A stretch of 64,000 nt of DNA from the NCBI GenBank assembly GCA_002281855.1, contig NCHQ01000022.1, positions 88,440 to 152,439 on the forward strand. Direction: 5' to 3'. Shown piece after piece: positions 8,205 to 17,009 of the stretch. Origin of the DNA: Rhodospirillales bacterium 24-66-33 (GTDB lineage: Bacteria; Pseudomonadota; Alphaproteobacteria; Reyranellales; Reyranellaceae). A model generated the notes under the pieces. The model made no database searches, had not been told where the DNA came from, and saw only the letters and a program-made list of their open reading frames with translations. Made by a program: the position numbers and the translations under genes. Numbering within the stretch: position 1 is the first letter of the stretch; every line of letters begins with the position of its first letter.

Positions 8205-9722
8205 CTATTTCCAGATCTTCTTGCCCGACCCCGGCAAACCCAGCCCGCTCCACATCGCGTCGACCTTTTCGATCACCGCGTCGTCCATCCTGATCTGCCG
8301 TCCCCATTCGCGATTGCTCTCGCCGGGGAACTTATCCGTCGCGTCGAGGCCGATCTTGGAGCCGAGGCCGGAGACCGGACTCGCGAAGTCGAGATAGTCG
8401 ATCGGCGTATTCTCGATCACCGTGATGTCGCGCGCCGGGTCCATGCGGGTCGACAGCGCCCACATCACGTCCTTCCAGTTGCGCGCGTCGATGTCGGCGT
8501 CCACCACGATCACCCACTTGGTGTACATGAACTGCCGCAGATAGCTCCACACGCCCATCATCACGCGCTTGGCGTGGCCCGCGTAGGCCTTCTTCATCGA
8601 CACGACGGCGATGCGGTAGGAGCAGCCCTCGGGCGGCAGCCAGAAGTCGACGATCTCGGGGAACTGCTGCTGGAAGAGGGGAATGAACACCTCGTTCAGC
8701 GCCTCGCCCAGCACGGAGGGTTCGTCCGGCGGCCGGCCGGTGAAGGTCGAGAGGTAGATCGGCTTGCGCCGCATCGTGATGGCGCTGATCGTGAAGACCG
8801 GGAATTGCTCGACGCTGTTGTAGTAGCCGGTATGGTCACCGTAGGGACCTTCGTCGCCATAGTCGTCGAGGCTGACATGGCCTTCGAGCACGATCTCGGC
8901 CTCGGCCGGCACCTTGAGCGGCACCGTCTTGCACGCGACCAGCTCGACCTTCTTGCCGCGCAACAGGCCCGCGAACTGATACTCCGACAGCGTGTCGGGC
9001 ACCGGCGTCACGGCGGCCAGGATGGTGCCGGGATCGGCGCCGATCACGACGGCGGCCGGCAACGGCTCGCGCTTGCCGGACTTCTGCCAGCGCTGGTGAT
9101 GCTGTGCGCCGCCGCGATGCTTCAGCCAGCGCATCAGCGTCGTATTCTTGCCCGTCACCTGCAGGCGGTAGATGCCGAGATTGAAACTGTCCTGCTTGTC
9201 GCCCTTCGGGTTCGGGCCCTGCGTCACCACCAGCGGCCAGGTGATGAGCGGCGCGGGCTCTCCCGGCCAGCAGGTCTGGATCGGCAGTTTCCCGAGGTCG
9301 ATGTCGTCGCCGGTGAGGACGATCTCCTGGCAGGGCGCGGAACTCACCGTCCTGGGCTTCATCGCCATGACGGTGCGCACCATCGGCAGCATCTCGAGCG
9401 CCTCGCGCCAGCCACCCGGCGGCTCGGGCTGGCGCAGGAAGGCCAGCGTCTCGCCCACGGCGCGCAACTGGCCCGGCTCGCGGTCCATGCCCCAGGCGAC
9501 GCGCTCGACCGTGCCGAACAGATTGACCAGCACCGGGATGTCGGAGCGCGTGCCGTCGGGCCGCACGACGTTCTCGAACAGCACCGCCGGGCCTTTCTCG
9601 GCCAGCAGGCGGGTCTGGATCTCGGTCATCTCCAGGTTCGGCGAGACCGGCGCGGTGACGCGCACGAGCCGGCCGCTCTTCTCCAGCCGGTCGATGAAGT
9701 CGCGAAGCGAGGCGTATGGCAT
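8205..9722 (-). CDS. ubiD: UbiD family (prenylated-FMN) decarboxylase
   Basis: 505 residues. MPYASLRDFIDRLEKSGRLVRV aligns with the start of 3-octaprenyl-4-hydroxybenzoate decarboxylase. GDEGPYGDHTGYYN carries the conserved acidic and metal-binding residues, with ITMRRKPIYLSTFTGRPPDEPSVLGEALNEVF later. The expected role is ubiquinone synthesis; ubiA lies about 5 kb away. An in-frame GTG at 9731 is an alternative start giving MPSMPYAS, which also resembles E. coli UbiD; neither start has a strong RBS. UbiX is not in the window. Confidence 0.92.
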   Translation of the reverse strand: MPYASLRDFIDRLEKSGRLVRVTAPVSPNLEMTEIQTRLLAEKGPAVLFENVVRPDGTRSDIPVLVNLFGTVERVAWGMDREPGQLRAVGETLAFLRQPEPPGGWREALEMLPMVRTVMAMKPRTVSSAPCQEIVLTGDDIDLGKLPIQTCWPGEPAPLITWPLVVTQGPNPKGDKQDSFNLGIYRLQVTGKNTTLMRWLKHRGGAQHHQRWQKSGKREPLPAAVVIGADPGTILAAVTPVPDTLSEYQFAGLLRGKKVELVACKTVPLKVPAEAEIVLEGHVSLDDYGDEGPYGDHTGYYNSVEQFPVFTISAITMRRKPIYLSTFTGRPPDEPSVLGEALNEVFIPLFQQQFPEIVDFWLPPEGCSYRIAVVSMKKAYAGHAKRVMMGVWSYLRQFMYTKWVIVVDADIDARNWKDVMWALSTRMDPARDITVIENTPIDYLDFASPVSGLGSKIGLDATDKFPGESNREWGRQIRMDDAVIEKVDAMWSGLGLPGSGKKIWK

Positions 9723-9752
9723 GCTAGGCACGTCGTTTAGAGGGGCGGACCG

Positions 9753-10475
9753 ATGAGATCAAACGACATTCCCGCGGAGTTCGAGGACCTGCTGAGCCGC
9801 GCCGGCCGGCGCGTGCTGGCCGGCACGCATCCGCTGTGCGGGGCGCTGGCCAATCCGCGCACGCGGTTCGTGGCGGCCGAGGACCTGCTGGATCGTGCCA
9901 AGGTCGCGCGCGTGCGGCGCACGCTCGAAGCCGAGCTGCCGGGCGTGCTGGAACCGATCGAGCGGCCGGTCCTGCCCGACACGATCTTCGGGATGGAGCA
10001 GGACTATGCCGAGCTGCTGCCCAAGAGCAGCCGGGCGCGCACCATCTATTTCGAGAGCCGCCGCGAGCCGGGCGTGAAGGCCGCCGAACGGATCGGCCTT
10101 GCGCGCATGATGCGCAGCCAGAGCTTCCGCGCCTTCGCCGAGGCGCTGGCGGGACGCCCGCTCAAGTCGGGGTGGGGCCTGCAGGTGCTGCGCTACGGGC
10201 CGGGCGACTATGCCGGCCCGCACAACGATCACCATCCGGAGAACGAGGCGGCGAAGGGCGGCTATATCGACCTGCATCTCAGCCTGTGCACCCCCGGCGT
10301 CGAGCACCAGTGGCTGGTCTACAGCCGCGCCGGCCATTTCAGCGAGATCGTGTCGGTGGCCGGACCCTCGACCGTGACGGCCTATCGCCTGCCCTTCTGG
10401 CACTACACGACGCCGCTGGTCGGCACCCCGAAAGCCGGCCGCTGGGTCCTGCTGGGGACGTTCCTGTATCGGTGA
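9753..10475 (+). CDS. Putative 2OG-Fe(II) oxygenase-like protein
   Basis: 240 residues. The C-terminal half looks like a double-stranded beta-helix: LQVLRYGPGDYAGPHNDH offers an HxD-type metal site, GYIDLHLSLC and HQWLVY are strands, and FWHYTTPL followed by RWVLLGTFLYR offers a distal His and a 2-oxoglutarate-binding Arg. This is motif reading rather than a firm family match. It is divergent from ubiD with a short shared promoter region. The substrate is unknown. Confidence 0.7.
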   Translation: MRSNDIPAEFEDLLSRAGRRVLAGTHPLCGALANPRTRFVAAEDLLDRAKVARVRRTLEAELPGVLEPIERPVLPDTIFGMEQDYAELLPKSSRARTIYFESRREPGVKAAERIGLARMMRSQSFRAFAEALAGRPLKSGWGLQVLRYGPGDYAGPHNDHHPENEAAKGGYIDLHLSLCTPGVEHQWLVYSRAGHFSEIVSVAGPSTVTAYRLPFWHYTTPLVGTPKAGRWVLLGTFLYR

Positions 10476-10483
10476 ACTCATGT

Positions 10484-10509
10484 TCCTCTCCCCCGATAGG
10501 GGAAGAGGA
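10484..10509. terminator. Convergent terminator hairpin
   Basis: TCCTCT-CCCC pairs with GGGG-AAGAGGA around CGATA, between the stop codons of the oxygenase-like gene and the convergent GST gene. Confidence 0.55.
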
Positions 10510-10518
10510 GTTTGAAAG

Positions 10519-11178
10519 TCAGTCCCTGTCCGGCGCGCCCAGCGGGAAGAGGGGGCGGAACGGCCGCGCCTCCTCGATGCAGCGGGCGAAGGACGGTCTT
10601 GCGAGCAGGCGCGTGCGGTAGGCGCGCAGTACCGGATAGGATTCGGGGATCCGGTGCACCCAGTCGGCATAGAACAGCGACGGTGCGGCGGCGCAGTCGG
10701 CCATCGTGAAGTCGCTGCCGGTGGCCCAGGTGCGGCCGGCCAGTTCGGCATCGAGCCAGGCGTAGGCGCGCTCGAGCTTCTCGATGGCGGCGTCGTGGCC
10801 GTCCTTGCGCTTGATCGGATCGCCGGTGAGAGCGCCGTCGACCGCGAGCTGCATCATGTTCATCACGTGCAGGTCGAAGAAGCGGTCGAGGAACCGTACG
10901 TCGAGGGCGGCCATCGGGTCGGCCGGGATCAGGCGCACCGCGCCCGGATGCGCGAGTTGCAGATACTCGATGATGATGCTGGTCTCGACGACGGTGCGAT
11001 CGCCGTCGACCAGCACCGGGAACTTGCGCAACGGCCAGCGCTTCAGCCATTCGCCGACATGCTCGGGCGTTTCCTGCCCGAGCGCGCGGAACTCGAACGG
11101 CGTGCCGTTCTCGTAGAGCGCCATCAACACCTTCTGGGTGTAGGACGAAAAGAGGTGGCCGTAGATCGCAAGCGACAT
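10519..11178 (-). CDS. Glutathione S-transferase family protein
   Basis: 219 residues. The N-terminal thioredoxin-like domain has LFSSYTQKVLMALYENGTPFEFRAL (catalytic Ser/Tyr region), the cis-Pro motif RKFPVLVDGDRTVVETSIIIEYL and an alpha-helical C-terminal domain with WATGSDFTMADCAAAPSLFYADWV. A cytoplasmic enzyme that conjugates or reduces substrates with glutathione. It follows the CitE-like gene by 15 bp on the same strand. gshA lies 6 kb away. Confidence 0.9.
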   Translation of the reverse strand: MSLAIYGHLFSSYTQKVLMALYENGTPFEFRALGQETPEHVGEWLKRWPLRKFPVLVDGDRTVVETSIIIEYLQLAHPGAVRLIPADPMAALDVRFLDRFFDLHVMNMMQLAVDGALTGDPIKRKDGHDAAIEKLERAYAWLDAELAGRTWATGSDFTMADCAAAPSLFYADWVHRIPESYPVLRAYRTRLLARPSFARCIEEARPFRPLFPLGAPDRD

Positions 11179-11193
11179 TGCCTAGGCTCCCGT

Positions 11194-12078
11194 TCAGCCG
11201 GTCTTCTTCCAGGAAGCGGCCCGCGCGAGCAAACGTTCCGCGCGAATGACGATCGGCAGGTCGACCATGCTGCCCTCGAAGGCCACCGCGCCCTCACCAT
11301 TGGCCTTGGCGACCTCGAAGGCCGCGAGCAGGCGCCGGGCGCGGTCGATCTCGGCGTCGGAGGCGCCGTATTCCTCGTTGATGATCGGCACATGCGCGGG
11401 ATGGATGCACGAGGCCGTGGTGAAGCCGAGCTCGCGGCCGCGTTTCAGGCCGGCGCGATAGGACTCGAGATCGTCGATCTTGGCGAGCTGGCCCATCGAG
11501 CCCATCGGCAGGATGCCGGCGGCGCGGCAGGCGGCCAGCCCGTGCATGGCGAAGACGTACATGCTGTCGGCCGACGGGATCGCGCCCATGTCGGTGGCAA
11601 AATCCTCGCCGCCGACCGACATGCCGGCCATCCGCGGCTCGGCGGCGATGGCGAAGAGATGCGGCAGCGCGGCCACCGTCTCGATCAGCACCAGGAAGCG
11701 CGTATGGCCGATCTCCATGCCGAGCTGGCGCTCGCGCTCGGTCACCAGTTCGGCCAGCAGGCGCACATGCTCGGGGCCTATCACCTTGGGCAACATCAGC
11801 GCCGAGACGCCGGGCATCACCGCGGCTTCGATGTCGGGCACCGCGAGTTCGAGCGGCCGGTTGATGCGCACCACCACGTCGGCACCGTTCTGGGACACGC
11901 GCGGCACGGCGGCGGCAATCGCGGCGCGGGCCTCGGCCTTTTTCGACGGGATGATCGAATCCTCGAGGTCGAGGATCAGCGCATCGGCGCCGCGCGTATG
12001 AGCCTTGGCGATGAAGCGTTCGGCCAGCACCGGCACGAACATCAGCGAGCGCCAGTTGGGCGTGGGACGGGTGGTCAT
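11194..12078 (-). CDS. CoA ester lyase (HpcH/HpaI, CitE-like)
   Basis: 294 residues. RSLMFVPVLAERFIAKAHTRGADALILDLEDSI is the standard CitE-like start, with the metal-binding Asp/Glu of LDLEDS. VVVRINRPLE and MLPKVIGPEHV are the next conserved blocks. Relatives cleave malyl-CoA, citramalyl-CoA or similar acyl-CoAs. No citrate lyase alpha or gamma subunits are nearby, so a stand-alone CoA ester lyase is likelier. It is co-directional with GST and creA. Confidence 0.88.
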   Translation of the reverse strand: MTTRPTPNWRSLMFVPVLAERFIAKAHTRGADALILDLEDSIIPSKKAEARAAIAAAVPRVSQNGADVVVRINRPLELAVPDIEAAVMPGVSALMLPKVIGPEHVRLLAELVTERERQLGMEIGHTRFLVLIETVAALPHLFAIAAEPRMAGMSVGGEDFATDMGAIPSADSMYVFAMHGLAACRAAGILPMGSMGQLAKIDDLESYRAGLKRGRELGFTTASCIHPAHVPIINEEYGASDAEIDRARRLLAAFEVAKANGEGAVAFEGSMVDLPIVIRAERLLARAASWKKTG

Positions 12079-12100
12079 TTCATCGTTCTCCGGAGGGAAG

Positions 12101-12556
12101 TCAGCGCAGGCCGACGGGCACGACGCTGATCGAGTTCTGCGGGCTGCCCTCGATCACGCGGTCGGTATAGGTGAGGTAGATGAGGGCGCGACGCTTGGGA
12201 TCGTAGAAGCGCACGACCTGCGTGGTCTTGAAGATCAGCGAGGCGCGCTCGCTGAACACTTCGTGCGGGCTCTTGAGCTTCTCGGCCTTGTCGCCGTCGA
12301 TCGGGCCGACCTGGTGGCAGGAGATCGAGGCGTAGGGCGGATCCTCCGCCAGGCCGACCATGCCCTTGAAGCCGCCGGTGCGGGCGCGCGCGAGATAGCA
12401 GGTGATGCCGGCCAGGTCGGGATCGTCGAACGCCTCGACCACGATCTTGTCGTTGGGACCCAGCCACTTGAAGCGATAGCCGACCGAGCCGATTTCCTCG
12501 GCTGATGCGGGAACGGCAACCACCAGGGCGAGGACGGCGAGGATCGCGCGTTTCAT
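12101..12556 (-). CDS. creA: CreA family protein
   Basis: 151 residues. A signal peptide (MKRAILAVLALVVAVPASA) is followed by EEIGSVGYRFKWLGPNDKIVVEAFDDPDLAGITCYLARARTGG, the conserved CreA body, with SCHQVGPI later. A periplasmic protein of unknown role. The start (12556) is set by the signal peptide; the same frame is open upstream across the EamA gene. It begins one base after the EamA stop, so the two are probably co-transcribed. Confidence 0.9.
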   Translation of the reverse strand: MKRAILAVLALVVAVPASAEEIGSVGYRFKWLGPNDKIVVEAFDDPDLAGITCYLARARTGGFKGMVGLAEDPPYASISCHQVGPIDGDKAEKLKSPHEVFSERASLIFKTTQVVRFYDPKRRALIYLTYTDRVIEGSPQNSISVVPVGLR

Positions 12557-12557
12557 G

Positions 12558-13463
12558 TCAGATTCCTTTGCTGGCCGGACGTGTGGCGAGGAACAGGCCA
12601 GGCAGCACCAGCACCGTTCCGATGAGATGATACCATTGCGGCGCTTCGCCAAGGACGACCCAGGCGAGAATGCCGACATAGAGCGGCCCGAGATACATCG
12701 AGACGCTGGTGACCGACGGTCCCAGCTCGCGCACGCAATAGGCGAAGGCGCCATAGGCGCCGACACCGGGGATGACGGCGAGCACCAGGAACGAGGCCCA
12801 GGTGCGCCAGTCGGCGAGGTCCGGCGCCTGCCAGAACAGTGCCTCGCCCACGGTGAACGGCAGCAGCACGAGGCAGCCCGCGAAGGAGATGGCGCAGAGG
12901 CGCGTGAGCGGATCGAGCGCGCTGGGACGCGCCTTGAGCAGGACCGAATAGAGGCCCCAGCAGGCCGAGGCCGCCGCAATCCAGAGGTCACCCTCGGTGA
13001 ACTGCACCGACAGGAGATTTTCGAGACGGCCCTTGGCGAACACCGCGGCGACACCGGCAAGGCAGAGCACGATGCCGGCGATGCGGCCCATCGTCAGCCG
13101 CTCGCGATAGAGCAGGCGGCCGAGCGCCACGACCAGGATCGGCGAGGCGGCGTAGATCAGGCCGATGTTCAGCGCCGGCACGGAGCGCGCGCCGATATAG
13201 ACCCAGGCGCCGCAGATCCACATGCCGATCGCACCCAGAAGCAGCAGGTCGCGCCACTCGCGCGAGAGCGCAGCGCGATGGCGCACGAGACGCGGCCAAG
13301 CGAACGGCAGCAGCAGCATCGCCACGAAGAACCACCGCCCCAGCGCCAGCGCGTTCGGTGGCACGAACGTGGCGTAGCGCGCCATCAGCATGTTGACGGC
13401 GAACATCGCGGGCGTGAGCAGCAACAGCGTCCAGGCGATGCGACGGCGGGTGAGGGACGACAC
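12558..13463 (-). CDS. EamA/DMT family transporter
   Basis: About 301 residues from a GTG start at 13463 (VSSLTRRRIAWTLLLLTPAMFAVNMLMARY). There are ten hydrophobic segments in two EamA repeats, the second near LWIAAASACWGLYSVLLK and YLGPLYVGILAWVVLGEAPQWYHLIGTVLVLPGLFLA. An inner-membrane drug/metabolite transporter, substrate unknown. The frame stays open further upstream to 13538, but that part lies in a repeat hairpin and would add an unlikely SSRAQRGT N-terminus. Confidence 0.85.
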   Translation of the reverse strand: MSSLTRRRIAWTLLLLTPAMFAVNMLMARYATFVPPNALALGRWFFVAMLLLPFAWPRLVRHRAALSREWRDLLLLGAIGMWICGAWVYIGARSVPALNIGLIYAASPILVVALGRLLYRERLTMGRIAGIVLCLAGVAAVFAKGRLENLLSVQFTEGDLWIAAASACWGLYSVLLKARPSALDPLTRLCAISFAGCLVLLPFTVGEALFWQAPDLADWRTWASFLVLAVIPGVGAYGAFAYCVRELGPSVTSVSMYLGPLYVGILAWVVLGEAPQWYHLIGTVLVLPGLFLATRPASKGI

Positions 13464-13507
13464 GGCGGTGTTCTTAGCACGTCTGCAGACGTGTGCTCGG
13501 GCCACAC

Positions 13508-13590
13508 GAAAGGTCCCTCGCTGCGCTCGGGAGGACACCGGGTGGCGCTACACGATTTCGTGTCGTCCCGAGCGCAGCGAGGAACCTTTG
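13508..13590. repeat. REP-like palindrome with SSRAQRGT coding signature
   Basis: CGAAAGGTCCCTCGCTGCGC (13508-13527) is mirrored by GCGCAGCGAGGAACCTTTGCG (13571-13591) around a central region. This is an intergenic palindrome of a kind often scattered in such genomes (translating as SSRAQRGT). A shorter relative, AAGGTCCTTCG hairpin, occurs at 20846-20872. It may also work as a terminator or mRNA-stabilising element. Confidence 0.55.
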
Positions 13591-13597
13591 CGCGGTG

Positions 13598-14350
13598 TCA
13601 GCTCGGGCGCAGGCCGTCCTTGGGATATTCGCCGCCTGCATCCTTGATGGCCTGCTTGTAGTTCTTCTCCGAATTGAAGGGCTCCATCTTCGGGAAGTCG
13701 CGCGGCTTGCCCGGGCGGATCTCGCCGGTCGAAGGCGTCACGATCAGCAGTTCGCCCTTGCGGCCGAGCAGCGGAATCTCGCGCTTCCAGCGGGAGTAGA
13801 CGCGCCGCGCCGTGGCCGAGTAATCGACATAGGTATCGAACTCGTCCTTGTCCTTGACGAACAGCGCCTCGTAGGCGGTGATGAACTCCTCGACGAACGT
13901 GCGGTCGACGACCTCGAGGTTGGACATCATCCAGCAGCGGTCCTGGAACACCCAGTAGGTGCCGATGCCGACGAACTGCTTCTGCCGCGTCAGGTAGGGA
14001 AAGAAGGGGAAGCCGCGGCAGGCGATCGTGCGGTTGTCGCGCTCGCAGTGCCGCGCGCCCTTGCAGTGGATGGCCATGCAGTCGGAGGTCAGCTCCTCGA
14101 CGATCATCCGGGTGGAATAATCGTAGGGCTTGAACTTGGACCACAGGTCGGTGCGGGTCTTGAGCAGCGCCCACTCGGCCTTGTGCACGACGGGCACTGC
14201 GTTCTGCGTCGAACAGCAGACCGGCTCTCCGTCGTTCAGCGGCGCGCACTTGCGGCCACAATCGAAGCGCGAGACCGGCGCGTTGAAGCCCTCGTACAGG
14301 CTCGCGAAGTCGGCCGCGCTTATCTTTGATTTCTTGGTGCTAGGGGGCAT
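13598..14350 (-). CDS. Cysteine-rich YkgJ-like protein, putative metal binding
   Basis: 250 residues, no signal peptide. Cysteines cluster in the first half: FDCGRKC, VCCS, SDCMAIHCKG, HCERD and IACRGFPFFPY. This resembles YkgJ-type zinc/iron-chelating proteins, but the match is by pattern only. No operon partner explains its role; EamA and creA follow downstream after a repeat hairpin. A hypothetical cytoplasmic protein is the safe call. Confidence 0.75.
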   Translation of the reverse strand: MPPSTKKSKISAADFASLYEGFNAPVSRFDCGRKCAPLNDGEPVCCSTQNAVPVVHKAEWALLKTRTDLWSKFKPYDYSTRMIVEELTSDCMAIHCKGARHCERDNRTIACRGFPFFPYLTRQKQFVGIGTYWVFQDRCWMMSNLEVVDRTFVEEFITAYEALFVKDKDEFDTYVDYSATARRVYSRWKREIPLLGRKGELLIVTPSTGEIRPGKPRDFPKMEPFNSEKNYKQAIKDAGGEYPKDGLRPS

Positions 14351-14421
14351 GTATTTGCTGTAGCCCGATCCGTCTGTGAAAGAACAGTTACGGAATTATA
14401 ACAGCCTGCCGCCGAATAGCT

Positions 14422-15093
14422 TCACGAAACGGGCAGGACCCGCCAGACGACGGTTTCGCGCATGCCCCGGTTCTCGAGCTGGAGCGAGGTCGGTATCTCA
14501 TAGCGGCCCAGTTCCTCGAGGCCCTGGGCGCTGAAATAGTTGCGGCCGGGGTCGCCCAGCAGGACCAGGCGGCCCTTGGCGGCATGACTGCGCAGCCAGG
14601 CCAGCGCCTGGACCGACATCTCGCGCTCGTAACAGACGTCGCCGGCGATCACCACGTCGGCCTCGGGGGCTCCCGGCGTTCCGGCCAGCCAGTCTTCGCT
14701 GCTCGTCTCGATGGAAAGACCGTTGGCCGTGGCGTTGAGGCCCGCGGCCACCAGCGACAGCCGGTCGATGTCGTTGGCCACGACGGAGGCGGCACCCGCC
14801 CGCACCGCCGCAAGCGAGGAGACACCCGAACCGGCCGCAAAGTCGATCACCCGCTTTCCCCTGACCAGGTCGGGGTTGTCGAGCAGATGGCGCGCGATCG
14901 CCTGGCCGCCCGGCCAGCAGAAGGCCCAGTAGGGCGGGTCGACATTCTGCTCCTCCAGCCACGCCTCGGTGGCCTGCCAGATCGGGACATATTCGGTGGC
15001 CAGCCACAGCCTGAACTCGGGCACCATCGCCGGCACCTCGAGGGCGGTGTTGGCGCGGATGAATCCCTCGGGGTCGCTGGGCAGCTTGGACAT
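14422..15093 (-). CDS. Class I SAM methyltransferase, ETF-beta lysine methyltransferase-like
   Basis: 223 residues. PYWAFCWPGGQAIARHLLDNPDLVRGKRVIDFAAGSGVSSLAAVRAGAASVVANDID gives motif I and the acidic residue of motif II. VVIAGDVCYE is the post-I region. This arrangement matches the METTL20/Nnt1 group, whose alphaproteobacterial members methylate lysines of electron-transfer flavoprotein beta. The start ATG overlaps the ubiA stop (TGATG), so translation is probably coupled. Confidence 0.82.
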   Translation of the reverse strand: MSKLPSDPEGFIRANTALEVPAMVPEFRLWLATEYVPIWQATEAWLEEQNVDPPYWAFCWPGGQAIARHLLDNPDLVRGKRVIDFAAGSGVSSLAAVRAGAASVVANDIDRLSLVAAGLNATANGLSIETSSEDWLAGTPGAPEADVVIAGDVCYEREMSVQALAWLRSHAAKGRLVLLGDPGRNYFSAQGLEELGRYEIPTSLQLENRGMRETVVWRVLPVS

Positions 15094-16016
15094 CAGGCAA
15101 TCCTGTCGACGATGAGGGCCGCCAGCATGAGCCACCCGACGAGGCGATTGGACTTGAAGCGCATCAGGCAGTCGGCCTGATCATCCGGTTTCAGCAGCGC
15201 GATCTGCCAGCAGAGGTGCGCGGCAATGCCGGCCAGCAGCACGAAGTAGCCGATGCCGAGCGGGGCCAGCAGGCCGGTCGCGATCCAGAACCCGATCGCC
15301 AGCACCGCAAAGAAGCTCAGCCAGCGCCGCGGCGCGGTGGCGAAGCGGCGCGCCGTCGAGCGCACGCCGACCACCGCATCGTCGCGCTGGTCCTGCATGG
15401 CGTAGATCGTGTCGTAGACCATCGTCCAGGCGACGCCGCCGAAATAGAGCGCGACGGTGGCCCAGGAGAGCGTCCCGGTCACGGTGGCGTAGCCCACCAG
15501 CGCGCCCCAGTTGAAGGCGAAGCCCAGCACCACCTGCGGCCAGGAGGTGATCTTCTTCATCGTCGGATAGATCGCGACCAGCACCAGCGACAGCAGCGCC
15601 ACGCCGCCCGCGAACTTGTTGAGCTTGAACAGGACGGCGGCGCCCACCGCGCCCTGCAGCGCCATCCAGATCAGCGCGTGGTGCAGCTTCAGCTCGCCCG
15701 AGGGCAGGGGCCGGCCCCGCGTACGCTCGACGCCGGCATCGACCTTGCGGTCGACGATGTCGTTCCAGGTGCAGCCAGCGCCGCGCATGGCGATGGCGCC
15801 GACCGTGAAGAGGGCCATGTAGCCCACGAGCTGCGCCCAGTTGGGCGCGGCCGCCAGCGCCGCCGACCACCAGCAGGGAAACAGCAGCAGCCAGATGCCG
15901 ATCGGCCGGTCCCAGCGCGCCAGCCGCCCGTAGGGGCGCGCCCACGGCGGCAGGAAGCGCAACGTCCAGTGCGTCGTGTCGATATCGGTGAAGCCGGTTG
16001 TCCGCCCGGCCGTCAT
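15093..16016 (-). CDS. ubiA: 4-hydroxybenzoate polyprenyltransferase
   Basis: 307 residues with about eight membrane segments. Two Asp-rich motifs are visible: NDIVDRKVDAGVERTRGRPLPSG and YDTIYAMQDQRDD. These bind the Mg-prenyl diphosphate. It joins a polyprenyl chain to 4-hydroxybenzoate in the inner membrane for ubiquinone. It is divergent from rsmE with a 60-bp gap. The first residues (about 1-20) are variable, so the exact start is less certain. Confidence 0.95.
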   Translation of the reverse strand: MTAGRTTGFTDIDTTHWTLRFLPPWARPYGRLARWDRPIGIWLLLFPCWWSAALAAAPNWAQLVGYMALFTVGAIAMRGAGCTWNDIVDRKVDAGVERTRGRPLPSGELKLHHALIWMALQGAVGAAVLFKLNKFAGGVALLSLVLVAIYPTMKKITSWPQVVLGFAFNWGALVGYATVTGTLSWATVALYFGGVAWTMVYDTIYAMQDQRDDAVVGVRSTARRFATAPRRWLSFFAVLAIGFWIATGLLAPLGIGYFVLLAGIAAHLCWQIALLKPDDQADCLMRFKSNRLVGWLMLAALIVDRIA

Positions 16017-16076
16017 GGCGTCATCATGCGCTTCATGATGCAGCTATGCGCGACAATGATCCATGAAGGCAAATAG

Positions 16077-16865
16077 ATGAGTGCGGCACGTCTTTTCGTC
16101 GAGACGGACCTGGCGGCCGGCGGCGAAGTCCCGCTGGACGAGGCGCAGGTCCATTACCTGCGCAACGTCATGCGGCGGCCCGACGGCGCGCCGCTGCTGC
16201 TGTTCAACGGCCGCGACGGCGAATGGCGCGGCACGCTGTCGTCCCGCGGCAAGAAATCCGCCGTCGCCGAACTGGGCGAGCGCACCCGCGAGCAGGTGCC
16301 CGAGCCCGACGTCTGGCTGTGCTTCGCGCCGGTGAAACGGGCCCGCATCGACTATATCGCCGAGAAGGCGACCGAGCTGGGCGTCTCGGTCCTGCAGCCG
16401 GTGGTGACGCGCCATACGGCCGTCGAGCGCGTCAATGTCGGCCGCCTGCGCGCCAATGCGATCGAGGCGGCGGAGCAGACCGAGCGGCTCACCGTCCCCG
16501 AGGTGCGCGATTCGGTCGATCTCGGGAAGTTGCTCGACCGCTGGCCGGAGGGGCGGCGCCTGATGATGTGCGACGAGACGGGCGGCGGGCCGCCGATCGC
16601 CGAGGCGCTGTCGGGGCTCGACGAGGCGGCGCGCGCGGCGCCATGGGCCATCGTGATCGGTCCCGAGGGCGGCTTCGCCGAAATCGAGCTTCAGGCGCTC
16701 CGTCGCATAAAGGATGTAACGTCGGTGGGGCTCGGTCCCCGCATCCTGCGGGCCGACACCGCGGCGCTGGCAGCGCTTGCATGCTGGCAGGCGCTGGTCG
16801 GCGACTGGCGGCGCCCGACACCGCGTCTCAGCGGCGATTATGGCGCCTCCAGGGTTACCGTCTGA
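16077..16865 (+). CDS. rsmE: 16S rRNA (uracil1498-N3)-methyltransferase
   Basis: 262 residues. An N-terminal PUA-like domain (AARLFVETDLAAGGEVPLDEAQVHYLRNVMR) is followed by the SPOUT knot with VIGPEGGFAEIEL and LGPRILRADTAALAAL, the SAM-binding trefoil signatures. It methylates U1498 of 16S rRNA in the assembled small subunit. In many alphaproteobacteria rsmE sits between ubiA and gshA, as here, which supports the call. Confidence 0.96.
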   Translation: MSAARLFVETDLAAGGEVPLDEAQVHYLRNVMRRPDGAPLLLFNGRDGEWRGTLSSRGKKSAVAELGERTREQVPEPDVWLCFAPVKRARIDYIAEKATELGVSVLQPVVTRHTAVERVNVGRLRANAIEAAEQTERLTVPEVRDSVDLGKLLDRWPEGRRLMMCDETGGGPPIAEALSGLDEAARAAPWAIVIGPEGGFAEIELQALRRIKDVTSVGLGPRILRADTAALAALACWQALVGDWRRPTPRLSGDYGASRVTV

Positions 16866-17009
16866 GCGCTTGCGCAGGCCCCCGGCGATGTGGGAGAGAG
16901 CGAATCGAACAGGATAAACCAGCCGCGGGCTCGCGTGAGGTTTTCTCATGCGACCGCGCCGCTCCCGAAGCCCTCACAAGGCGCGGAGCGATCAGGGAGA
17001 GATGATCGT

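Noticed and set aside
10654..12129. 491-residue plus-strand open frame
   Set aside because: Antisense of the GST and CitE-like genes; low-complexity His/Arg/Ala translation.
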